This document shows positions 35,898 to 44,622 of a DNA stretch of 64,000 nucleotides, one piece after another. Below the pieces are notes generated by a model. It ran no database searches. It had not been told where the DNA came from and worked only from the letters and a program-made list of their open reading frames with translations. Source of the stretch: a virus; the IMG/VR virus record IMGVR_UViG_3300025913_000022, positions 62,001 to 126,000 of that record, one strand, 5' to 3'. Each line of letters opens with the position of its first letter. The first letter of the stretch is position 1. The translations under genes were made by a program, and so were the position numbers.

Positions 35898-36872
35898 TTA
35901 GTTTAATAATTTAATTAGTTCTTTTTTAACTGGTGCCTGCCCTAATGCTTCTATTGAATCAGATGCATCTTTGTGACCAAGATCTAAAGTAATGTAAGGA
36001 ATACCATATCGCTCCTTATACACCTCTCTCGATGTGTAACCTGCTTTATCATTATCAAACAGTGTCACAATGTTATTGTACTTCAATCTGACATTATTTA
36101 TATAACGCTGCGATATGATTGTATTCTCGCTATCAGGAGAGATGATTTCCCAATTAGGTATCTCAAGAGCATGGATGGCACAAATGTCCTTCATTGCCTT
36201 TGTAATGAGTAAATTCGGCACACTACCTGTTAATTGATCAGTACCTTGTATATACTCTTTTACCTTAATGAATTTGCATTCTTTAACCATCGGTTGATAT
36301 ATCTTGCACAAATCACCATTTTTCCTAAAATAACCGTACACATTGTTTCTTACTATTTTTAAGGTTTTGGGCACACCATTCTCTTCTTTTGTAAGGCAGT
36401 AATGGTCCAAAGGAGCTATGTTGTAATTCTCTAAAAGCTTTGAGCTGATGTGGTATTTATCAAACCAAAATTGTTTATCTAAAACGTTCCAGCGTCGTAA
36501 TTCAAATGAGCTTACTTTGTACTTAGATAGAATTTTGTATTCGCGATCTGTAGAACCACTATTACCGGCAAGATGTTTTTCATAGTCCTTTTGAATTTTG
36601 CTCAGCACTTGTGCGCGTTTTAAATCAGGAAATAATAAAGCAACAAGGTCCGTCGCAGAACCACCTCTTCCTGATGAGAAGTCTTTGAAGAAGTAGCGTT
36701 TGTTTTTTTCGTAGAAAATTGTGAAGCTTGGGTTTTTTTCCGCAGAGTTCATCGGAGATTTTATTTTGAGTTCCTGCCCGTATAATCTTTCGGATAGATT
36801 CAAATAAAATTCGAAGATCCATTCTTCAGGAATCTCTCTTACACCAGTTACAACACATTTAGTATTGATCAT
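35898..36872 (-). CDS. DnaG-type primase with TOPRIM domain, 324 aa
   Basis: A TOPRIM core is visible: LLITKAMKDICAIHAL (222-236), where the usual Glu of the first motif appears to be replaced as in other phage primases with ITKSxKD, then LFDNDKAG with D273/D275. The N-terminal half (FKDFSSGRGGSATDLVALLF, about 62-81) matches the region after the zinc finger in DnaG, but no Cys-rich zinc finger is present. It would prime DNA synthesis together with the DnaB-like helicase at 44.6-45.7 kb. It overlaps the kinase gene by four bases. Confidence 0.85.
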   Translation of the reverse strand: MINTKCVVTGVREIPEEWIFEFYLNLSERLYGQELKIKSPMNSAEKNPSFTIFYEKNKRYFFKDFSSGRGGSATDLVALLFPDLKRAQVLSKIQKDYEKHLAGNSGSTDREYKILSKYKVSSFELRRWNVLDKQFWFDKYHISSKLLENYNIAPLDHYCLTKEENGVPKTLKIVRNNVYGYFRKNGDLCKIYQPMVKECKFIKVKEYIQGTDQLTGSVPNLLITKAMKDICAIHALEIPNWEIISPDSENTIISQRYINNVRLKYNNIVTLFDNDKAGYTSREVYKERYGIPYITLDLGHKDASDSIEALGQAPVKKELIKLLN

Positions 36873-37699
36873 ATGATTTGTTCGTGAATTAAAAGAGTTC
36901 TTACGTTTTCGATAAGCTGTTCGATAGTTCCATTGTTTTCGATTATATATCTAAAGCTGGCATTATCCAAAGCGGTTTCAGAAGGGTGTTGCAGGTTAAG
37001 AGGTATGTTGTTGTTTACTGTTTTTAAACCTTCTACAAATTTCCAATTTCTATTAACTCTAATGGTAATTCCACCTCTTTCTTCAACAGCTTTTAATTCA
37101 TTAGGAAAACGCATATCTGTGATGATCCATTTAGATTCAGGATAAACACCTTGTTCTTCCCATTCTTTAGATTTATATTCGCTAAACAAAGCATTCACCC
37201 ATACATTTTCTCCAACCACTTCTCTCATTGCCTCGGTTCCTATTAATTGAAGTAAAAGTCTATACGTAGGTTTGGTTATTCTACCTGTATTATCAAGGGA
37301 TTTAAAATCTTCCGGAGACAAATCACTTATGGGTCTTTTGCTGTACTTTAAACAAGGTTCTAATGATGTTCCAGTATAAAGATGTTTATAAGTCCACCAC
37401 TCTTCTGAAAGTTGTAGGCTTTTAAATTCTTGGTCTTCTAAATCATCAAGAGAGCAACCTGTTAACAAAGCAACTATCTCTTTTAATTTTCCAGCAAACT
37501 TTTTTATTTCCCAACCTGATTCAAGATTAGCTGGTACAGGCATATAACCTATTTCTACAAAGTTTTTCATTAGACGTTTAAATTCCTCCCCATTAGGTTG
37601 GTAATTAAGTTCTGCTCCTTTATGTAAAGTAAGATATTGAATTATATTTCCAATTGTATCCTTACCACTACCTATTTTACCTGAAATTCCTATAAGCAT
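36869..37699 (-). CDS. Deoxynucleoside monophosphate kinase-like P-loop enzyme, 276 aa
   Basis: Walker A at residues 4-15 (GISGKIGSGKDT) starts a P-loop kinase. GSGKDT is typical of phage dNMP kinases such as T4 gp1. A later segment, WIITDMRFPNELKAVEERGG, matches the conserved IxDxRFxNE motif of this family. It would supply dNDPs for phage DNA synthesis and sits next to the primase. The length is normal. Confidence 0.85.
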   Translation of the reverse strand: MLIGISGKIGSGKDTIGNIIQYLTLHKGAELNYQPNGEEFKRLMKNFVEIGYMPVPANLESGWEIKKFAGKLKEIVALLTGCSLDDLEDQEFKSLQLSEEWWTYKHLYTGTSLEPCLKYSKRPISDLSPEDFKSLDNTGRITKPTYRLLLQLIGTEAMREVVGENVWVNALFSEYKSKEWEEQGVYPESKWIITDMRFPNELKAVEERGGITIRVNRNWKFVEGLKTVNNNIPLNLQHPSETALDNASFRYIIENNGTIEQLIENVRTLLIHEQII

Positions 37700-37702
37700 G
37701 TT

Positions 37703-38197
37703 TTATTTATTAATTTGTTTGAAATATAATATATGTGTATTTTTAGTATCCAAAAGAATTCCATCTAAGGTTCTGTACATCATTCTTTCTTGATCATAAA
37801 TAATATATCTATGCAATAAAGCATGTTCACTTTTAGAAAGTTCTATTACATCTTTAGCGTGTTCTTCTTTATAACTCCAGTGATGTAATTCATTTCCTTT
37901 TTTACAAGGTAATCTTTGAGATAACATTTTGGCTCTACGTTTTTCAGGATATTTTTCATTATACCTTTTTATTATATCCTTCTTTTTATCTGCTGTTGGT
38001 TTATGTTGATCTTTGTAATTGAGTCTGTAATATTTTGCTCTTAATCTTTCTTTTTCTTTTTCAAGCCATTCTGGATTTTCGCGCAATTTAGCTTCCCTTT
38101 TTTTTACCTTATCTATCCAACATTTTTTACAAATGTTTTTTATAGTTTGATAAAAATCTTCTTTTGATTTTAAGGTATTACATTTTTTACAAAACAT
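37703..38197 (-). CDS. HNH-like endonuclease with zinc motif, 164 aa
   Basis: The N-terminus has two Cys pairs (CKKC at 3-6, CKKC about 22-25) as a zinc knuckle. A Lys-rich helical middle follows, then ELHHWSYKEEHAKDVIELSK with EHALLHRY: the HH...DVIxLSxxEHxxLHR pattern of phage HNH-related nucleases. Likely a mobile endonuclease gene between kinase and SSB genes. Confidence 0.7.
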   Translation of the reverse strand: MFCKKCNTLKSKEDFYQTIKNICKKCWIDKVKKREAKLRENPEWLEKEKERLRAKYYRLNYKDQHKPTADKKKDIIKRYNEKYPEKRRAKMLSQRLPCKKGNELHHWSYKEEHAKDVIELSKSEHALLHRYIIYDQERMMYRTLDGILLDTKNTHILYFKQINK

Positions 38198-38226
38198 TTT
38201 ATTTAAAAATTTTAAATAAAGGTAAT

Positions 38227-38254
38227 AAAAGGTAGTATTTTATTACTACCTTTT
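38227..38254 (-). terminator. Perfect hairpin, probable terminator
   Basis: AAAAGGTAGTA and its exact reverse complement TACTACCTTTT form an 11-pair stem with a six-base loop in the gap after the SSB-like gene. The stem ends in A-T pairs on both sides, so it could act in either direction. The following T-run is interrupted. Confidence 0.6.
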
Positions 38255-38262
38255 ATAAACAA

Positions 38263-39063
38263 TTAATTAACAGTAAAGGGAAGATCGTCGTCATTACTAT
38301 TGTTATTTCCGGTTGCAGCATTTTGTTGCTGGCTTTGGAAATCTTTGTGTACACCCTCTGTATGTTCACCACCTTTAGGAGGGTTATTTGTTGCTTGATT
38401 TGTTTTGGCTGCACCTTCTCCAAAAGAAGCTATATCTTTAGGCTTAGGTTCAATGGTGTGAACTGCTTTATTAAATGTTTGAACTTTCGCGGCATCTTTA
38501 CAAAACGCACGACCTAACGAACTTGGTTTAGCTAAAAACAATTCGTAAGCAGGGAAGTTATTTTGTTTCATGTATTTTTTACCACAAATACAGAAAGTAA
38601 ACCATTGATCTTTAAATAACTGTTCTTTCTCGAACTGAACAAATAAATCTTCAATTTTTGCAAAGTTGTGTTTATCATTAGTCTCATCCACCCAATTAGG
38701 AAATCCTAATTCAATACACAATACTTTAAGCCATCTGATCATTTCTTTGTCGCGTTCAATCAAATCACCGTTTGCAGGTTGGAAGTCTCTGTAGGACCAT
38801 TGTGAAGCTTTTACGGTACCCACCTGACCTTTGTATCTACCCAACTCAGGTTTGTCTTTATCGATTAAATAACCTTCAAAAGAAGCGCCTAAATCTTCTC
38901 CTTCAAGTTCAAGTACAATGTGTAAGTCATTACCCGGCTTACCACCAAATACAGCTGGAATGGTTTTTATATGATTTATTTTACATATAACGTTTCCGGG
39001 CTGCAGGTTTTTTGGAATGAATCCTCCTGTTGGTTTAGCGTCTACTTCTTTCGTGTTTAGCAT
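38263..39063 (-). CDS. Single-stranded DNA-binding-like protein, 266 aa
   Basis: The clearest sign is the end: a low-complexity Gln/Asn/Gly-rich linker (about 225-256), then DDDLPFTVN. This resembles the acidic, Phe-containing tip by which SSBs recruit partner proteins (DDDIPF in E. coli), here with three extra residues. Residues 1-190 form a beta-rich domain of OB-fold-like length with several aromatic residues. Gene position beside replication genes agrees. The fold itself is inferred. Confidence 0.72.
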   Translation of the reverse strand: MLNTKEVDAKPTGGFIPKNLQPGNVICKINHIKTIPAVFGGKPGNDLHIVLELEGEDLGASFEGYLIDKDKPELGRYKGQVGTVKASQWSYRDFQPANGDLIERDKEMIRWLKVLCIELGFPNWVDETNDKHNFAKIEDLFVQFEKEQLFKDQWFTFCICGKKYMKQNNFPAYELFLAKPSSLGRAFCKDAAKVQTFNKAVHTIEPKPKDIASFGEGAAKTNQATNNPPKGGEHTEGVHKDFQSQQQNAATGNNNSNDDDLPFTVN

Positions 39064-39760
39064 GTGTTTTTCGTTTTAGATTTATTTGTTTTAAATACTG
39101 ATTGTCTCTTTTCTTTTTTGCCGCTTGGTATACATTTGAGGCTTCTATGATATCATCAAAACGACCTAGATATTTTGTTTTATCATTAAATGTTATACTG
39201 GCTATCCATTTGTTACCTGATTTACTAACTCCAGTATATCCTGAAGTATTTGTTTTCATAATTGATTTATTAACATTTTGTACTTCAGAAGTTACCCATC
39301 TACAATTATCAGGAGAATAATTTCCATTACTATCTTTCCTATCAATAGTTAGATGTTTTTTATATCCATTATTAAGCGCCCAATCACGAAATGGTTCAAA
39401 GGTTTTCCATTCATTACAAACTATTATTCCTTTTTCTTTATAGTAAATTTTGGTGTTTTTTAAATTCCTGTAACAACGATTATGTAATCCTCTCCATATA
39501 GCTAAAAGTCTTGCATGTTTATTACATCTTCCGTCTTTATAAGCAATATTAGATAATTTAGCAGCTCTATAACATCCGCAACTTTTTGTGCTACCTGTTT
39601 TTACTTTATTTATTTGTGCTATAAATACAGAACCACAAAAACATTTGTATTTACCCATAAAACGATACTGATATTTTCTTTTACAAGAAGGAGTACTTAC
39701 TTTAACAGTAGGTAACTTTTCAATTAAAGTTAAAACTCCTAAAACAACTTTATCCTTCAT
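39035..39760 (-). CDS. HNH homing endonuclease with AP2 domain, 241 aa
   Basis: A Cys-rich front (C-F-C-G and SCGCY) is followed by an HNH-type core (HLTIDRKDSNGNYSPDNCRWV, about 136-156). A C-terminal AP2 DNA-binding domain runs at about 173-218 (SGYTGVSKSGNKW, YLGRFDDIIEASNVY). This is the architecture of AP2/HNH homing endonucleases. The start chosen is the ATG at 39758-39760, four bases after the stop of the preceding gene. It overlaps the start of the SSB-like gene by 29 bases. Confidence 0.85.
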   Translation of the reverse strand: MKDKVVLGVLTLIEKLPTVKVSTPSCKRKYQYRFMGKYKCFCGSVFIAQINKVKTGSTKSCGCYRAAKLSNIAYKDGRCNKHARLLAIWRGLHNRCYRNLKNTKIYYKEKGIIVCNEWKTFEPFRDWALNNGYKKHLTIDRKDSNGNYSPDNCRWVTSEVQNVNKSIMKTNTSGYTGVSKSGNKWIASITFNDKTKYLGRFDDIIEASNVYQAAKKKRDNQYLKQINLKRKTHAKHERSRR

Positions 39761-39764
39761 AATA

Positions 39765-39974
39765 TTAAGGTTTATATCTGTCTTTGTTAATGAATAAAAT
39801 TTTCTCGTCATCGTATGAGTAACAAGGGTCACAATAATGTTTGTCACCCTTTGTTAACCATTCTTTTTCAGCCATTTTATCTTCCACTTCCTGAAGTACT
39901 GCAGAAGTAAAATCAAATTCGGTTTTGCAGTTATCACAAATTGCAACAACCATTTGTGTCCTTTTGGTTAACAT
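39765..39974 (-). CDS. Small zinc-ribbon-like protein, 69 aa
   Basis: Two Cys pairs, CDNC near 14-17 and CDPC near 48-51, spaced as in a zinc ribbon, with an acidic loop between. Its ATG shares a base with the preceding stop. Function unknown. Confidence 0.6.
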   Translation of the reverse strand: MLTKRTQMVVAICDNCKTEFDFTSAVLQEVEDKMAEKEWLTKGDKHYCDPCYSYDDEKILFINKDRYKP

Positions 39975-40357
39975 TACTTAGTTACCTTAGACATGATTTT
40001 AGTGTGGATATGCTCAAAAAGCTCATCGAATTTTTCTTTGCCTGCATCTTTAGTTAAAGACAACATTTGTCCTGTTGCATGAGCAGCAGCGATGGCAGCA
40101 TCATAAGATTTATCTTTAGGTGCGAATTTTTTAGCATCACCCGCTGCAGTAGCTTTAGGAAAACTTGCAAATATTTTTTTAATATCTGTTCCGGGTTTAA
40201 TCCAGTCTTTAAATTCAAGCTCTACAGTTTCGCCTGCTTTTAGATCTTTAAATTTTGGTTCGCTTTCTGAGTTACCACTAACTTCGCGACCATCTGTTAA
40301 TTTAATGTTCGCATATTTTCCATTATGTGCGATCGATTCAATTGTTACTTTTTCCAT
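39974..40357 (-). CDS. Hypothetical protein, possible OB-fold, 127 aa
   Basis: Residues 1-60 are a run of short beta strands with turns (IAHNGKYANIKLTDGREVSG, then ETVELEFKDW), consistent with a small beta barrel. An Ala/Lys-rich linker and a helical end follow. Its place beside the SSB-like gene suggests a nucleic-acid role, but there is no specific motif. Confidence 0.5.
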   Translation of the reverse strand: MEKVTIESIAHNGKYANIKLTDGREVSGNSESEPKFKDLKAGETVELEFKDWIKPGTDIKKIFASFPKATAAGDAKKFAPKDKSYDAAIAAAHATGQMLSLTKDAGKEKFDELFEHIHTKIMSKVTK

Positions 40358-40366
40358 TATGTGTTT

Positions 40367-40549
40367 TTATTTAAAAGTTGATATAAATTTTTTACCATAA
40401 AAGTACCACCAGTAAAAAGGTATAAAATACACCTTTAAAGCTTCCTTTTTCGTAAATAAAGGTTTTTCATCAATACTCACTTGTAAACAATGTATAATTG
40501 TTATTACAATGCGAAATATAAATCCTAATATAAGTACTGCCACTAACAT
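40367..40549 (-). CDS. Small membrane protein, 60 aa
   Basis: One strong hydrophobic segment at the N-terminus (about 1-22) and an aromatic-rich second segment (FIPFYWWYFYG). It abuts the SPFH lipoprotein gene by one shared base, so the two may work together at the membrane. Confidence 0.55.
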   Translation of the reverse strand: MLVAVLILGFIFRIVITIIHCLQVSIDEKPLFTKKEALKVYFIPFYWWYFYGKKFISTFK

Positions 40550-41400
40550 TATTTTACGTCTTTAAACATTAAAGGTACTGTTCCATAAACAGGTAATTTA
40601 CCATCCCATTTGTCAAGCATTTGCTGACGGATTATATTTTCGGTTAAACTGGATTGGAGTAATTGATTAGCTTTTGCATCACCAGCAGCTCGTATAACTT
40701 TAGCGGCACTATCACCCTTTGCTTCTGCGATATCTTTTTGAGCTTGGGCTATAGACTGTCTAACTTCGTTCTCTTTTTGTATAGCTACTTGAGTTGCTTT
40801 TAACTTGTCGTTGATGGCTGTTACAATATCATCCGGTGGACGCGGAGCACCAATAAAACCAAATTGCTCTATATGAACGCCGATAGGTTCTAATTTATCT
40901 TGTACTTTCTTTCTGACTTTATCTAAAAATTCAGCGTTGTTACCCATAACGTGATCAATATCATACGAACCACCTGTTTCATTAAACGCATCGCGTGTTA
41001 CATTTCGTAAGAAGCCGTGTGTAAAACCATTTATGTCATCATTTCTAAACTTAACATAAAAATAAGGTACTTTCTCATAAAGTAAAGAATATGATACAGA
41101 CACATCTGCAGATATAACCATATTATCTTTATTTGTAAAAGTTATCTCTTCGTTATTTGGTGCACCCTCATTTGGGTCCCTTGTCCATTTTGCGGTTTGC
41201 ACGTTGGTCGGGTACTCGTAAATAGTTGTACTCATAGGATTATACCAAGTAAATCCTGTTTTAATTGCTACATCATCAACTCCCTTGTTATCACCAAAAT
41301 TATGTACTACAATACCCACTGACCCGGGTGGAACTGTTTTGCAACTTGCAAGAAACATTACTACGATCGCCAATGCGATTACTTTGATTGATTTTTTCAT
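40549..41400 (-). CDS. SPFH/prohibitin-family lipoprotein, 283 aa
   Basis: Signal peptide with lipobox FLASC (Cys 20), followed at once by PPGSVGIVVHNFG, the start of the SPFH (stomatin/prohibitin/flotillin/HflKC) domain, which runs to about residue 215. The C-terminal part is an Ala/Lys/Gln-rich helix (about 215-265) as in prohibitins. Cellular relatives form membrane ring assemblies and, in the case of HflKC, control the FtsH protease. Being lipid-anchored rather than having an N-terminal transmembrane helix would place it on the periplasmic face. Role in the phage unknown; membrane stabilisation or interference with host proteolysis are guesses. Confidence 0.82.
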   Translation of the reverse strand: MKKSIKVIALAIVVMFLASCKTVPPGSVGIVVHNFGDNKGVDDVAIKTGFTWYNPMSTTIYEYPTNVQTAKWTRDPNEGAPNNEEITFTNKDNMVISADVSVSYSLLYEKVPYFYVKFRNDDINGFTHGFLRNVTRDAFNETGGSYDIDHVMGNNAEFLDKVRKKVQDKLEPIGVHIEQFGFIGAPRPPDDIVTAINDKLKATQVAIQKENEVRQSIAQAQKDIAEAKGDSAAKVIRAAGDAKANQLLQSSLTENIIRQQMLDKWDGKLPVYGTVPLMFKDVK

Positions 41401-41411
41401 TTGTCTTTTTT

Positions 41412-41621
41412 TTATTTGGTTTTTGATTTATTTATTTTTGATACTAAATAGTTATATGGTTTTAATCCGAATCTTGTTTTAACAGTGATAACTAACAAGA
41501 TTACTAATAAAATTAAACCCATTATATTTTCGAATGTGTTACGCGCAGACATCATTTCTAAAAAGAAATCTGACAACAACCATCCTATACAGAAAAAAAT
41601 AGTTACAATTATTACTTTCAT
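41412..41621 (-). CDS. Small membrane protein, 69 aa
   Basis: Two hydrophobic segments (about 3-20 and 33-50) and a basic tail, consistent with two transmembrane helices. It lies between the exonuclease and the SPFH genes. Function unknown. Confidence 0.55.
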   Translation of the reverse strand: MKVIIVTIFFCIGWLLSDFFLEMMSARNTFENIMGLILLVILLVITVKTRFGLKPYNYLVSKINKSKTK

Positions 41622-41627
41622 TTTTTT

Positions 41628-42380
41628 TTATTTAACGATTACTTCACAATATATACCCTTCATTTGTAAATAAATTCTTGCTAAAGCAACAATATCTTTT
41701 TCGCAATAAATTACAATACGAGGCAAATCTTTTTCTATCCAATAGATATTTTTAACTTCTGATCCGTCAATATCATCTTTACTGGATGGTATATCGAATA
41801 AAGCAGTAAGTGTGTCAAGACTTGTTGCATTATCTTTTACACCAAAACACCAAACCTCCTTCGTATCAATGATGTAATTTAATTCCCATGGTTTAAGATG
41901 AGCAAAATCAAACATTCTCGGAAGAGGTAGTTTGTTTATGATGATGCGTTTAGTTATAAAAGGTACATCAAAAACTTTAGCGTTGTGGGCACACCAATGT
42001 TGAAGAGGAGTTGTAGAATCTGTCATCTTCTCTGTACCTTTAAGAAACTTCTGAAGTAAAACCTTTTCATCGTCATCATAATAGGTTACTTTTTTCATCT
42101 CATAATCAGGACTATCAGGAATTTTAACCAACATACCCATTGATATACAAAGGATACGTCCCCATTCTGAAAATAAAGGTGCCTTGGTGTTGTAAATTTC
42201 CTCATATGCAAGTTGTACCTCATATGAAGGTGCATTCATATCAACATCGGAAAAATCTTTCTTAAATCGCTTTTTAAACAGTTTTTGAAATCTTTCCGGC
42301 ATTGCTGCAAATGTAGGATATTGAGATGTTGTTTCAATATCAAAAAATACAATTTTGTCTACTGGTTTGGTATCTAACAT
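41628..42380 (-). CDS. DEDD-type 3'-5' exonuclease, 250 aa
   Basis: DnaQ/RNase D-like fold: Exo I is D14-I-E16 in FFDIETT, Exo II is in HNAKVFDVPFI (about 132-142), and Exo III is in YCEKDIVALARIY near the end, with a Tyr two-to-four residues before the last Asp (DEDDy type). The polymerase already has its own exonuclease domain, so this separate enzyme may act in recombination, repair or host DNA breakdown. Confidence 0.82.
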   Translation of the reverse strand: MLDTKPVDKIVFFDIETTSQYPTFAAMPERFQKLFKKRFKKDFSDVDMNAPSYEVQLAYEEIYNTKAPLFSEWGRILCISMGMLVKIPDSPDYEMKKVTYYDDDEKVLLQKFLKGTEKMTDSTTPLQHWCAHNAKVFDVPFITKRIIINKLPLPRMFDFAHLKPWELNYIIDTKEVWCFGVKDNATSLDTLTALFDIPSSKDDIDGSEVKNIYWIEKDLPRIVIYCEKDIVALARIYLQMKGIYCEVIVK

Positions 42381-42386
42381 GTTATT

Positions 42387-43604
42387 TTATTTTAATGATT
42401 CTGCTTGTTTATTCAACCAAGTTGAGTAAGCAGTATGTTGTTTAGAAATAGTTTCTAATAGAAGTTTGCCGGCTTCTGTTGTTAATTCAGGAAGCTTTAA
42501 CGCTTGCAAAGTATTTGCAAAAGCAACTATCTTTTCTTTATCCGGTTTTAATTGCTCCAGACGCTCTGCTTCTTCTTTTGCTTTTTTATCTGCGGCGGCT
42601 TTATCATCTGCTGCTTTTTTAACAGCAGCATCTTCAGCAATTTTAAGATCAGTAAGACGTTTCTTTTCTAACTCTTCTTTTTTAGCACCGATAATTTTAG
42701 TTGTTTTTTCAACTGTAGTTTGAAAATCTTCATCAGAAGAATCTTTTAAAGCAGCTTCAGTAATAGCTATATCATGAAAAGCATACTTATCTACAGTTAG
42801 TGCCATTCCTAAACTAAACAACACAGAAGCTCTTTGTTTATTTCTAGCTTCAATTTGTTGTAATTTTTCTGCTTGTAAAGCATCACGTTCTTCTTTAAGT
42901 TTCTTGGCAGCAGCTTCTGCAGCTAATTTATTTGCTTTTTCTGTAGCTTCTAATGCAAGTTGTTTTTCCTGAATTTCTTTTTGTTTAGCTGCTAAATCTA
43001 ATTGTTCTTGTTTAAGTTTTTCAGCAGCTTGCTTTCTTTCAAGCTCTTCCTGATCTTTACGAGCTTTTTCTTTTTCAAATTCTACCTTAGCTTTTTCTGC
43101 AAAAATATTAAAGGTAAAATCATCCCACACTTTCATCTCAGCAAGACTGATAGCAATATCAGCGATAGAATATTTATCACCATTAAAAGCTAATCCATAT
43201 CCAATTAAAAGATTCGTACGCTCATGCATTACAGCCTGCTGTTTTTGCTCTCTTTCTTCCTTGATGCGCTTCTTTTCATTTTCAATTTTATCTTCTTCAG
43301 CACTAAGGTAAGTTTCAATTGGTTCAAGCAATGCTGTTAATCTTTTAGCTTCGTTGTCAACCATTTTACCGAATTTCAAAGAATCTTCTTTTAAATCCTT
43401 ACGAGTTTTTTCAATTTCAATGCGTTTGTTTTTTACAACAATTCTGGCATCATGCACTTGTTTTAAACCTTCTCGGTCATTCACATCTGCAACGGTTAAT
43501 TGCCCGAATTCCTCCTTCATTTTTTCAATGACAGAATCTGCAATATTAAATTTAGCAAGTTCTGCTTTGTAAGGGTTTTCTGTTTTTTCTAAAGCTCTGT
43601 TCAT
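42387..43604 (-). CDS. Long coiled-coil protein with an internal duplication, 405 aa
   Basis: A highly charged helical protein with long stretches of Lys/Glu/Ala/Gln. Two related segments stand out: LLIGYGLAFNGDKYSIADIAI (about 132-152) and VLFSLGMALTVDKYAFHDIAI (about 260-280). Both share xGxAxxxDKYxxxDIAI and are separated by coiled coil, so the domain has been duplicated. No enzymatic motif. Its location in the replication operon suggests a scaffolding or DNA-associated role. Confidence 0.65.
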   Translation of the reverse strand: MNRALEKTENPYKAELAKFNIADSVIEKMKEEFGQLTVADVNDREGLKQVHDARIVVKNKRIEIEKTRKDLKEDSLKFGKMVDNEAKRLTALLEPIETYLSAEEDKIENEKKRIKEEREQKQQAVMHERTNLLIGYGLAFNGDKYSIADIAISLAEMKVWDDFTFNIFAEKAKVEFEKEKARKDQEELERKQAAEKLKQEQLDLAAKQKEIQEKQLALEATEKANKLAAEAAAKKLKEERDALQAEKLQQIEARNKQRASVLFSLGMALTVDKYAFHDIAITEAALKDSSDEDFQTTVEKTTKIIGAKKEELEKKRLTDLKIAEDAAVKKAADDKAAADKKAKEEAERLEQLKPDKEKIVAFANTLQALKLPELTTEAGKLLLETISKQHTAYSTWLNKQAESLK

Positions 43605-43607
43605 GTT

Positions 43608-44189
43608 TTAGTGTTTTAAATATTTGAAAAATTTTATCATAGTTTGCAAGGGTAAACCACTAGCAATAAAGTCTACATTTTCTTTGTTTGCTAATTGTTG
43701 AGTGTAAACATCAGGAATATCATTTTTAAAAGTGATTGAATGCTTTGTTCCTTCTTTATCTAAATAATGTTCTGTTCTATAAACATTGATTTCTGTTTCT
43801 ATTTTCTTATACGAAAATTCAACATGCACACTGGCTTCTGTTGTTGCAGGATAAGTTTTAACCATTTTTAATTCCATAACTGGAATCATAAACTGGTCCT
43901 TCTTTACCTGATACAATTCTTTATAGTTAGACTTACGTTCCCATTTATAAAGAGCTCTTTCTGCACTAACAACAGAATAATCCATATTAACAAACTCCAA
44001 ATAAACATCGTCACCTTTACTTACTTCACTCTCATATAGACCTATATATTTGCTTTGATCAGTGCTTCCGGGAAGAGTGTGGGCATGTTTAGCTGCGAAA
44101 TATGGATTAACCAAATTCAATTCTGCAAACGTTCCCTCATGGAATTTACGCAAATCTCCTATCTTGGTTTTTCTTTCGTTGGAATCCAT
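43608..44189 (-). CDS. Hypothetical protein, 193 aa
   Basis: Soluble alpha/beta protein with many aromatic and charged residues; no recognisable motif. It shares one base with the preceding gene and lies three bases before the coiled-coil gene. Confidence 0.6.
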   Translation of the reverse strand: MDSNERKTKIGDLRKFHEGTFAELNLVNPYFAAKHAHTLPGSTDQSKYIGLYESEVSKGDDVYLEFVNMDYSVVSAERALYKWERKSNYKELYQVKKDQFMIPVMELKMVKTYPATTEASVHVEFSYKKIETEINVYRTEHYLDKEGTKHSITFKNDIPDVYTQQLANKENVDFIASGLPLQTMIKFFKYLKH

Positions 44190-44611
44190 TATTGTTTGAT
44201 TTCATTTGTGCGTAAAACTTCAGCCCATCCTTTTTTCCAAGTGTATTCCGCTGGAGAAAATAATTGTTCACCTTCTTTTTCCAGTTTCACCATCAATACA
44301 CCACGCTCAATAATAACAGGTTCTGCTCCTTCTTTTTTATCGGTGCATTCGCAAACCATGATATCTTGATGGCAATTTTTCTTTTCATTTTTAACTGCAA
44401 ATTTATAAAGAACTTTTCCTTTATCTTTAATGTAGGTCACAATTGATGAACCGGGAGCACCTGTTTCTTCGCGTTCAAATTCAATTACATCTCCTTCTTT
44501 GATGTTTAAGGTTTCCGCTGGAAAACCTTTGGCTTCACAGGCTGTCGCTAACACTTCACTGTCATGTACAGTTCGGCAGATGTCGCATAGATATTTTGTT
44601 ATTGTTTTCAT
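44189..44611 (-). CDS. Hypothetical protein with N-terminal Cys motif, 140 aa
   Basis: The start has CDICRTVHDSEVLATAC, resembling the small zinc-binding heads of phage proteins; the remainder is beta-rich (VIEFEREETGAP, ILMVKLEKEGE-like strands). Metal binding is possible. It lies eleven bases after the helicase gene. Confidence 0.5.
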   Translation of the reverse strand: MKTITKYLCDICRTVHDSEVLATACEAKGFPAETLNIKEGDVIEFEREETGAPGSSIVTYIKDKGKVLYKFAVKNEKKNCHQDIMVCECTDKKEGAEPVIIERGVLMVKLEKEGEQLFSPAEYTWKKGWAEVLRTNEIKQ

Positions 44612-44622
44612 ATGATTGGGTT

